From Rugamonas sp. A1-17 (GTDB taxonomy: Bacteria > Pseudomonadota > Gammaproteobacteria > Burkholderiales > Burkholderiaceae_D), in assembly GCA_025548565.1 (NCBI GenBank), contig JAJLPB010000019.1, positions 52,906 through 116,905 of the forward strand: a stretch of 64,000 nucleotides of DNA, read 5' to 3'. A program made the translations under genes and the position numbers. Below, in pieces: positions 1-6,568 of this stretch (the first letter of the stretch is position 1; each line of letters opens with the position of its first letter). The notes under the pieces were generated by a model. That model had not been told where the DNA came from and did not search any database. It worked only from the letters and a program-made list of their open reading frames with translations.

Positions 1-264
1 TTCCTTGCCGTCGGAGCCTTGGTTGGCGGAGGTCTGCTGTTGTTTGGGGAAGCCGGCGCCTGGATGATGAATCATCGCCAGCAGTCCATCACCGACCGCG
101 GGTTCGGTGCCCTCATGGTGTTGAGCGCCACCGCGCTGGCGATCGGGCTCGTAGGACACTCTGTTTGGACGAATCGCGGCGAACTGGTGGTGGCGCTATT
201 CTTCGGTGCCGCTCTTTACTTGGCTCTCCTGCGCAACCCGTTTGTCGCACTGACCAGGTCCTGA
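1..264 (+). CDS. Membrane protein, 5' end outside the window (partial)
   Basis: The frame is open from base 1 to a TGA at 262-264, so the true start lies upstream; internal starts exist but none is needed. The visible 87 residues contain two clear hydrophobic segments (about residues 36-52 and 65-77) separated by a short polar loop, so this is the C-terminal part of a small integral membrane protein. The next gene starts 17 bases downstream on the same strand, which suggests an operon. No family is recognised. Confidence 0.5.
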   Translation, partial: FLAVGALVGGGLLLFGEAGAWMMNHRQQSITDRGFGALMVLSATALAIGLVGHSVWTNRGELVVALFFGAALYLALLRNPFVALTRS

Positions 265-281
265 TCATCATTGGAGGAAAT

Positions 282-539
282 ATGTTGGAGAAAATTGAGG
301 AGTTCAGTGCACGCTACTGCATCGCAGTCATGACAGCGTTCATGACACTTATCGAAAAATTGCCACCGGTGGCGTCGATGGGGCTGCCGTTACTCATCAC
401 CGCAGCGGTGCATTGCTTTCTCCCTCGGTGGGTATTCCTTGCAATCACAATGCTCCTCTGGATTCCTGCCGCTGTAGGCATGGTGATCTTCGTGACCAGT
501 TGCTGGCCCCACATCCAACGGCGCACCACTTCTCGGTAG
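282..539 (+). CDS. Small membrane protein, unknown
   Basis: An 85-residue protein whose ATG at 282 is preceded by a good Shine-Dalgarno (GGAGG at 273-277), which decides this start over an in-frame upstream GTG. It contains two hydrophobic stretches (about residues 30-50 and 51-72) with a charged C-terminus (QRRTTSR), so it probably spans the membrane twice. It follows the partial membrane gene by 17 bases and is followed 9 bases later by the next gene, so the three are probably co-transcribed. Function not recognised. Confidence 0.6.
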   Translation: MLEKIEEFSARYCIAVMTAFMTLIEKLPPVASMGLPLLITAAVHCFLPRWVFLAITMLLWIPAAVGMVIFVTSCWPHIQRRTTSR

Positions 540-548
540 ACCAACTTC

Positions 549-974
549 ATGAGCGTTGCTGTCGCCTACGCGTCCGCTGACATCATGTCAGATCTGAGAC
601 GGACGAATGCACCGCTGGTCGGCCGTTGTTTCGAAAACTGCGTGATCGCCGTTCTGGGTCTTCCTGCTGAGTTACGGCTGCAATATGTTTTGGGATTTAT
701 GACACCGCCGGGCCACAAATCTGAAGCGCATGCCTGGCTGTTGCAGGAGGGTCTTTCTGGTCCGGTCTATCTTGACCCGACTCTGCAAGATGGTTCGAAG
801 CTATGGCAAATTCGAAGTCGCGAATTCATCTATGACGAGCGGTTCCGGATGACTAAAACTGAGTTGAAGGCATGGTTCCGTACCAAGTATCCAGATCGCA
901 AGTTTGACGATATCGGTGTGCCAGAAGGATCGGTTCGTTTGCCTAGAATTAATGCCGCTGGCGACTTGGAGTAA
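549..974 (+). CDS. Hypothetical protein, 141 aa
   Basis: A soluble 141-residue protein starting nine bases after the preceding stop. No transmembrane segment or signal peptide is visible. It contains a Cys pair (CFENC, residues 27-31) and a block rich in Trp, Arg and Lys around residues 85-120. I do not recognise a family. Its position between two small membrane proteins and a nitrilase-fold protein on the same strand makes a shared transcript likely, though 86 bases separate it from the next start. Confidence 0.55.
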   Translation: MSVAVAYASADIMSDLRRTNAPLVGRCFENCVIAVLGLPAELRLQYVLGFMTPPGHKSEAHAWLLQEGLSGPVYLDPTLQDGSKLWQIRSREFIYDERFRMTKTELKAWFRTKYPDRKFDDIGVPEGSVRLPRINAAGDLE

Positions 975-1060
975 ATCGAAATACTGGGATCAAAAAGTGG
1001 CCGTCTGCTACACTGGATGCGCATCAATTTGGCCTCTAACCCTTTCGAACCTTCTGCCAC

Positions 1061-2800
1061 TTGAATATCCGCGAATTCATACGCCATCTCACCCCAGGTG
1101 GTACCAACGGATTTGCCGGCTACGTGCCCAATTCCGCCGGCGCCGACGACACCTCGTTAGCATGTCCAACCTGGCCCCCAGATCTGTTTGCGATTGCCGG
1201 CTCGATCATCGAGCATTCCGGCTGCTACACGCTGGCGACTCCTGATCGGGCCGCACTGGCCGACCACGGTGCGTTTCTTGATAAGATCATTGAGGCAGCC
1301 CAAGCGTGGAATCTCGACTGCTTTCACCCGCCCGGTGACGTCGTTGGTCTGTGGGATCAATTGGTCAACGAATTCGGCACGGTCGACATCTCGGCCGTCT
1401 GCAAAAACATTGAAACCGTGCGTTGTCTGCTTACGCTTTTCGCCATTGCCGACGAAGCCAGCATCGGCGCCGGTTGGGACGTCACCGATGAAGAAGTCAA
1501 CGAGCGCACCTTTGCAGCGCTCGTCATGGGAAGCATGGCGTACAAGGGGCCTGATGAAACGTTTATGGTGCACCTACCGCACTCGTTATGCTGCGCGGTG
1601 GCGCCAGACAAGGTGATTGTGCTGCCCAAGGCCAATACGGCAACGGTAGGATGTACGATTCGCTCCCTGAGTCACTATTTGGCATTACTGCCGCCTGCAA
1701 GCATACTAGAACCTTCATGGACTTGGACAAGTACAACGGATCGTTCAACGACCAAGGCAGATGCTGCCTTGCCTTACGATGTGCGCCTGTTGCTGGTGCC
1801 GTTCCCCTACACCGTCCACGCCGATAGCTTCCAGCTCAACTCGGGACAAGGGAAGTATGGCTCAGATTACAAGATCCCCGCCTACTTTAGCGTGGTCCAG
1901 CGTTGGCTGGATGGACCGGAAGGCGAGGGGTCGATTACCGGCGAACGAATGGCACGCGATCTGTTCATGCCATTGATTCACGAAGCGCGGGCGCAGTCAG
2001 GCGAAGTCCCCAACGGGATCGTGCTTCCCGAATGTGCGTTATCGACCATCGTCGCAGAGCAGCTGGTCTACGCATTGAAGGATTCCGGGATAGAGTTCCT
2101 CATCACAGGCGTTCTGGATGTCGACCCAGAAACTGGCAAGGCTTATAACCGCGCGCAAACCTTTGTGATGCAGGATGGCGAGGAGGGCGCAGTCCTTCGC
2201 CAGCAAGGCAAGCATCATCGTTGGCGCCTGGATAAATCGCAGGTCGACCGCTATGCTTTGAATTTCGACCGAAGCCACGACAACGATCAGTGGTGGGAGG
2301 ACATCGAGGTCGACCATCGCCAATTACCCTTTATTGGCCTGCGCAAAGACATGTCGATTACCACCCTCATATGCGAGGACTTGGCCCGGGCCGACCCTGC
2401 GATGGGCGTCATCCGGTCCGTGGGCCCGAACCTGGTCATCGCCCTGCTGATGGATGGCCCCCAATTGGCAGTTCGCTGGCCGGGACGCTACGCCACCGTC
2501 TTGGCCGAGGATCCCGGCTCTGCCGTCCTCAGTTTTACATGTTCGGGAATGGTAGATAGATCAAACTGGGTAGAGTCCCGGCCGGCGAATGCGATCGGAC
2601 TGTGGCGTGACGCCGGCGCGGGAGGGCGAACGCAGGAAATTGGGCTCCCCCAAGGCAGCCTCGGTGTCTTGCTGACCTTGGTATCGGCCAAAAAACGTCA
2701 GACGACGCTCGATGGGCGCTCCGACCAGGAGCTTGCACGAAAATTAACTTTAAGAAACATCGTGCCGCTGTTTCTTGCGAACCGCCCTAAATGGATATAG
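1061..2800 (+). CDS. Nitrilase-superfamily (carbon-nitrogen hydrolase) protein with long N-terminal extension
   Basis: A 579-residue protein. The C-terminal half (about 240-560) carries the nitrilase catalytic triad in order: Glu324 in VLPECAL, a Lys near 384 in GKHHRWRL, and Cys438 in TTLICED. The N-terminal 230 residues match no family I recognise and would more than double a typical 270-300 residue nitrilase. The start shown is a TTG at 1061 just after an in-frame TAA (1037-1039). There is no obvious Shine-Dalgarno, so the true start may be further downstream. Nitrilase domains occur in some reverse-transcriptase phage-defence proteins, but no reverse transcriptase is visible here. The border position beside a defence island makes a defence or nucleotide/amide-processing role possible, not shown. 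Confidence 0.7.
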   Translation: MNIREFIRHLTPGGTNGFAGYVPNSAGADDTSLACPTWPPDLFAIAGSIIEHSGCYTLATPDRAALADHGAFLDKIIEAAQAWNLDCFHPPGDVVGLWDQLVNEFGTVDISAVCKNIETVRCLLTLFAIADEASIGAGWDVTDEEVNERTFAALVMGSMAYKGPDETFMVHLPHSLCCAVAPDKVIVLPKANTATVGCTIRSLSHYLALLPPASILEPSWTWTSTTDRSTTKADAALPYDVRLLLVPFPYTVHADSFQLNSGQGKYGSDYKIPAYFSVVQRWLDGPEGEGSITGERMARDLFMPLIHEARAQSGEVPNGIVLPECALSTIVAEQLVYALKDSGIEFLITGVLDVDPETGKAYNRAQTFVMQDGEEGAVLRQQGKHHRWRLDKSQVDRYALNFDRSHDNDQWWEDIEVDHRQLPFIGLRKDMSITTLICEDLARADPAMGVIRSVGPNLVIALLMDGPQLAVRWPGRYATVLAEDPGSAVLSFTCSGMVDRSNWVESRPANAIGLWRDAGAGGRTQEIGLPQGSLGVLLTLVSAKKRQTTLDGRSDQELARKLTLRNIVPLFLANRPKWI

Positions 2801-2812
2801 ACTGGAACCACT

Positions 2813-3109
2813 ATGGCGACCAAATCATTCACTTTTGACCTCGGCAATCGGAATTTAACAACCGAGGAAGTTGGCGTGGTCAACAAGGCCAAGGAATCGT
2901 TCGTTGCCAGCGCTGCTCGGCACGGGGTCCACATCGCCGGCGGCGTCTTGATCAAAGTTGCCTCCGGCGGCGCGGCAACGGGCGGTGTCGCCAAGCCACG
3001 AGGCACCGACATCGTGCGACATGCAACGCAACCAAGCGGAAAAACAGATGGTGGCCGTGACGCTGCGGGACACGCATCGCCGCCGCGAACTCGCGGCCAT
3101 CGGGCTTGA
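2813..3109 (+). CDS. Small protein downstream of the nitrilase-fold gene
   Basis: ATG 12 bases after the previous stop; 98 residues. The first half (through about residue 60) looks protein-like with a glycine-rich segment, while the tail after about residue 62 is low complexity. From about 3021 the overlapping +1 frame gives a more natural-looking, charged helical sequence that ends at 3176, running through the terminator at 3127. This could mean a frameshift late in the gene or a second overlapping small gene. Function unknown. Confidence 0.45.
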   Translation: MATKSFTFDLGNRNLTTEEVGVVNKAKESFVASAARHGVHIAGGVLIKVASGGAATGGVAKPRGTDIVRHATQPSGKTDGGRDAAGHASPPRTRGHRA

Positions 3110-3176
3110 CCTGGTAACCCTGCACCAACGGCCTTCGGGCCGTTTTCTTTTGGGGAGTCCTTACCTGATAATCTGA
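3021..3176 (+). CDS. Possible overlapping 51-aa ORF or shifted tail of the preceding gene
   Basis: Starts at an ATG inside the preceding ORF in another frame. Its first 37 residues are charged and helix-like (beginning MQRNQAEKQMVAVTLRD). The ORF passes through the intrinsic terminator stem before stopping, which is unusual for an intact gene and hints at a lost stop codon. Only weak support. Confidence 0.2.
   Translation: MQRNQAEKQMVAVTLRDTHRRRELAAIGLDLVTLHQRPSGRFLLGSPYLII
3127..3151 (+). terminator. Intrinsic terminator (plus strand)
   Basis: Perfect 7-bp stem AACGGCC / GGCCGTT closed by a TTCG tetraloop and followed by TTCTTTT. It would end the nitrilase-fold operon. Confidence 0.75.
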
Positions 3177-3370
3177 ATTATCAAGATGGAATTGTTGCCT
3201 AATGTGCACCGTGCGCGCGTTCATCGTCTCCGTCGTTGTGACATAAACGGAAGGCTCCCTGAGAGAAGGGTCCAATCGGCATAGCAATGACCAGAAGAAA
3301 GTCACATTGCCCGACATTTAGTATTTTGATTGGTCTTCGGCTTTGTAACGATAGCCGGGTGTGGTCGCAA

Positions 3371-3400
3371 TTGCTCATATTCGGTTAATTGTGGTACTAT
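3371..3400 (+). promoter_or_regulatory. Promoter of the candidate ncRNA
   Basis: TTGCTC (3371-3376), an 18-base spacer, and TACTAT (3395-3400) form a plausible sigma70 promoter. Predicted transcription start is near 3407. No protein-coding ORF follows; the next feature is a strong terminator about 75 bases later. Confidence 0.45.
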
Positions 3401-3406
3401 TGTCCT

Positions 3407-3516
3407 GTCGTCATCTGCAGGCGCTAACTTGGGATGGTTAATAGCAACCCCCCAGGGTTTGTAGGTGCAAAGCGTTCCATCAAAGAGCCATCCCTAAAGG
3501 ATGGCTCTTTGTCTTT
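3407..3516 (+). ncRNA. Candidate structured small RNA beside an Abi_2-type gene (abiF-RNA-like)
   Basis: A stretch of about 110 bases with its own promoter and a strong terminator, but no ORF. The middle can fold: AACTTGGG (3426-3433) pairs imperfectly with the CCCCAGGGTT region (about 3450-3459), enclosing a GGTT/AACC helix. It converges on the Abi_2-like gene at 3520-4488. A conserved structured RNA is known next to AbiF/Abi_2 genes (the abiF RNA motif), so this may be a member. That identity is inferred from position and architecture only. Confidence 0.4.
3482..3515. terminator. Bidirectional terminator between ncRNA and Abi gene
   Basis: Perfect 12-bp stem AAAGAGCCATCC / GGATGGCTCTTT with a CTAAA loop, followed by GTCTTTG on the plus strand. 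It serves the small RNA on the plus strand and can also end the minus-strand Abi gene. Confidence 0.75.
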
Positions 3517-3519
3517 GTG

Positions 3520-4488
3520 CTAGGGCTTTGCTTGCAGCGAAAAATACCGACCGATCAGCTGCTGCTTGTGTTCAATCAGCACCGATTTGCTCCCCTGCAG
3601 ATCGAGCTTTATCCCCCACGATTTGGTTAGCGAACTCAACCTGACAGTCTTCGCGTTGCCAATATTGCGGAAATGGTCGAAACCCTCCTGTGATAGCAGC
3701 CAGTCAAGATTGAGATGATTCTCGGAGGCCATGTAATCTCCAGCCCTACTTTTTGACAGCCAGGAAAGAAGCTGGGTCGTCCGCGCATACACCAAACGCA
3801 GTCGGGCGATAGCTTGTGCCGGCGACGTCGGGGCAGGAGCGACAACACTGACTGGGTGACTCGTGCGAAGAATCCACTCATCCTTCAGTTCCCCGAACTT
3901 CCATACGGGCTCGAAATGAGCCACCCGGTTGCGCAGTTCGCCAATCAGATCCAGACGCATGAATAGCTTGTCCTGTTCGTGCTGGGACGTCCAATAGGTG
4001 CTGGCCTTTTTGTTGTGATCCGGGAACACAGACGGAATTATGGTGTTCCAAGGAATTGGCAGGTTCGAGCTCGTTTTCCTAATTTGCAAGAGTCTGGGCC
4101 AGAACCCATAGGTCATTTGGGCCACCACGTGATGGCAAGGCGTTGTGGACACCAGCAATCCACCGGTCGTCTGTTTCCCAATCAGTTTCGCTGCCACCGT
4201 CCCAGGGGAAATCACAAACCTGTACCAGTCGTTGGCATCTGGGGTGCCGGTTGAAACGCCAGGCTTATAGGCGAACCGGCTCAACTCACGATGCAGTCGG
4301 TTCCGCAGAATGATTTCAATGTTGCCGATCAGGCGCATCAAACGCATGGAAATGGCATCATTCCAGCAATAGATACCGTACAGTTCCGGGTCCGAGGGAT
4401 TGTTGAAGAAGACACGGTAGCTCAACAAGCGTGGAGCAGATAGATCGTCAAGTGCGGCAGAAATGTCTTGAGGAAGATGATGGTGCAT
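3520..4488 (-). CDS. Abi_2/AbiF-like HEPN abortive-infection protein
   Basis: A 322-residue protein with the signature of the Abi-like (Abi_2) HEPN family: an N-terminal helix with RNRLHREL (near residue 66) and a C-terminal HEPN-type Arg-x4-His motif in LRNRVAHFEPVW (near 190). HEPN proteins are typically RNases, and members of this family cause cell arrest on phage infection. I place the start at the ATG at 4488 (MHHHLPQDIS). An upstream in-frame ATG at 4599 would add 37 residues with no family-like content. The gene ends next to a bidirectional terminator and a convergent candidate RNA. It is the last minus-strand gene of the defence island. Confidence 0.75.
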   Translation of the reverse strand: MHHHLPQDISAALDDLSAPRLLSYRVFFNNPSDPELYGIYCWNDAISMRLMRLIGNIEIILRNRLHRELSRFAYKPGVSTGTPDANDWYRFVISPGTVAAKLIGKQTTGGLLVSTTPCHHVVAQMTYGFWPRLLQIRKTSSNLPIPWNTIIPSVFPDHNKKASTYWTSQHEQDKLFMRLDLIGELRNRVAHFEPVWKFGELKDEWILRTSHPVSVVAPAPTSPAQAIARLRLVYARTTQLLSWLSKSRAGDYMASENHLNLDWLLSQEGFDHFRNIGNAKTVRLSSLTKSWGIKLDLQGSKSVLIEHKQQLIGRYFSLQAKP

Positions 4489-4977
4489 GTTCGGTTTATC
4501 TGTTGATGAAATTGCCAGCGAGAGCGGTATTATAGGAGCGAACTTGACGCCACACCTGGGAGAACTGCCTATATGCAGTGACTGTCGCAACGACATCACC
4601 TATGTCACCCAAAATCTATTCAGGCGGAAATGGCGTCGAGCCCCCCTTCTAGCACCGGAACATGTTCATCATGTGGTTGCCGGCGTCAAATTGAACCAGG
4701 CTGCCGAGATTCGTTGATCCAGGCCAATTCGCGCAAACGCAAGCCCGATGCGACTCCCAGACGCAGCACCTGGGTCAGGCATAATCGGCGCGATGGGTCA
4801 ATCTGGCATCAGCGCCAACAGTCTAGAGGCGCTGGATCTGTCGGCCGATCACTTTCACGCACATTCGCATGCAGCAACATCCCAGCCGTCATCACGAACA
4901 GCCGCGGTCCGGAATCGCTGGCCCCGCTTGTTAAGAGCCGGGCCAGCGATTCCGGCAGGAAAGCGCTCGCAAGCGGC
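4489..4977. other. Non-coding gap between the Abi gene and the McrC-like gene
   Basis: No convincing gene in about 490 bases. It must contain the Abi promoter. A 16-bp perfect inverted repeat (4909-4924 and 4940-4955, both ending in CCGGAATCG-type sequence, 15-base loop) lies just after the McrC-like stop. It could act as a transcript end although no T-run follows. Confidence 0.5.
4909..4955. repeat. 16-bp inverted repeat downstream of mcrC-like gene
   Basis: Arms 4909-4924 and 4940-4955 are exact reverse complements with the core GGAATCGCTGGCC, separated by 15 bases. No U-tract follows in either direction, so this may be a 3' stabilising hairpin or a factor-dependent terminator. Confidence 0.55.
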
Positions 4978-6567
4978 TCAAGCCGACATCGTATTTGTCG
5001 CGGTCAAGCTTTGCTGCAACAGCCGGCGCAACTGATCCTTGCCACCCGCCGGCGACAGCGGCAGCGCGCCGACCCGGTGCTGGGCATGGAAGGCGGGATC
5101 TTCCAGCCAACCGGCGCCACCGCTTGCAGGGATCAGCAATAGCGCCAGATCCGGCGCGCGCCCGTCCCAGCGCAGGCAATCGCGGTAGATGTGGGCGGCT
5201 TCCATCGCGCTCAGCACGCTGGTTCTGGCAACGCTGTATTTGGGATCGAACACTAGGAAGCGGCGCATGTCGCCGGCCGTATAAGTGATGGCGATATCGG
5301 GGCGCCGTTCGCCGGAAATGCTGTAATGCCGGGCGCTCCCGGTATTCTGGTCCATCGCCCGGAACGTCTGCTGCAAACGGATGGTGAGCTCGATGCCGTC
5401 GGCTGTTCCCGTCTCGGACACCCGGTCGCTCTTGTCGCCGACGCGCCGATGCCAGCGCAGGGCCGGAAACAGGTCACGCAAGGCGCCGGCAAGGCATAGG
5501 AAGCACCAGCGCTCATAGATTTCCCAGGTCGGGCTAAGCGGCAGCATCTCGCCCTGATGCGGGCCATCGATACCGGGGCGCAGCAGCTGCCAGCCCCGCT
5601 GGTAGGCGGCCGCGTAGAGCGGGTGCGCGGCAATCGCGTTCAGCCCTGCGGCCGACACCTCGGCGCGGCGGACGGCGGCTAACGGGCCGCTGCGGCTCTG
5701 GCGCTGCAGCGCCTGTTCCAGATCGCCGAGCAGCTTGCTCCGATACGGCAGTCTGGCGGCGACCGGGGTACGGAATCCCGTGTTGGCGGGGCCGGAGGAC
5801 GACTGTTCAAGCTCCGTGCGCACCGCGCGCAGGCGTCGGATCACTGCCAGCACCAACGTCAGCAGGGTCCGGTGCGCCGGCGTGTCCAGGTCACGCGAGG
5901 ACAGCGGGACATCAAACAGCATCTGGCCAGGCGCGCTGGCCGCGCTGACGTCGCCGCGCACGGCCGCCAGCAGTTGCGGGGTACGCGCCAGGCTGCGGGC
6001 GCTGTGCGGGTCAAAGCGGCGCACCTGATGCGGCGCTACCCGCCGGCGGTCGCTGCGCAGGACCGTCAGCGGCTGGGCGCACACCTGCTGCAAGGACTGC
6101 AGCAGGAGCGGGCCGAAATGCTTGAGGCGCGCGAACTCAAGGTGAGGATTGCTATAATCGCCCGCCCCGCCGATCGCCGCTTGCGCCGCTTCTGCACCAA
6201 AGAGCAGATCGGGACCGGCGGCCAGGACTTCGTCGAGCAACTGGCGGAACACAGTCTGGCCCAGCTTGCCGGGGCTGGGTGTAACGTCGAACTGGTAGCA
6301 CGCCAGGCGCTTGCCGCCCGGGGCCAGCAGCTCCGCCTGCACCGTTCCCGCATAAAACAGTGGTTCCCATACCCAGCGCTGCCGGCCGTGCTCGACGACG
6401 CGCTCGATTTCGACGTCGTCGATCACCAGCACACAGGCGGCGCTGAATTCCCATCCCAGCTCCAGCAGGTACTGGCGCCGTTCGCGAAAGCCGGTTACGC
6501 GTTCCGGCGCCGGCGGCGCGTCAAAGACGGCGCCGTCCGTGTCGCTGCAGCGCAGGCTGTACGTCAT
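4978..6567 (-). CDS. McrC-like DUF2357 protein with PD-(D/E)XK nuclease motif
   Basis: A 529-residue protein of the DUF2357/McrC-like type. The central part carries the typical YERWCF motif (351-356). The C-terminal half shows a PD-(D/E)XK core: Arg-Arg-Pro-Asp-Ile (421-425), then VFDPKY (439-444), where Asp424, Asp440 and Lys443 are the likely metal and catalytic residues. In McrBC-type systems this subunit is the endonuclease recruited by a motor NTPase. The motor is encoded directly upstream; its stop codon is one base from this ATG, so translation is coupled. Very GC-rich, unlike the plasmid backbone. Confidence 0.8.
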   Translation of the reverse strand: MTYSLRCSDTDGAVFDAPPAPERVTGFRERRQYLLELGWEFSAACVLVIDDVEIERVVEHGRQRWVWEPLFYAGTVQAELLAPGGKRLACYQFDVTPSPGKLGQTVFRQLLDEVLAAGPDLLFGAEAAQAAIGGAGDYSNPHLEFARLKHFGPLLLQSLQQVCAQPLTVLRSDRRRVAPHQVRRFDPHSARSLARTPQLLAAVRGDVSAASAPGQMLFDVPLSSRDLDTPAHRTLLTLVLAVIRRLRAVRTELEQSSSGPANTGFRTPVAARLPYRSKLLGDLEQALQRQSRSGPLAAVRRAEVSAAGLNAIAAHPLYAAAYQRGWQLLRPGIDGPHQGEMLPLSPTWEIYERWCFLCLAGALRDLFPALRWHRRVGDKSDRVSETGTADGIELTIRLQQTFRAMDQNTGSARHYSISGERRPDIAITYTAGDMRRFLVFDPKYSVARTSVLSAMEAAHIYRDCLRWDGRAPDLALLLIPASGGAGWLEDPAFHAQHRVGALPLSPAGGKDQLRRLLQQSLTATNTMSA

Positions 6568-6568
6568 G

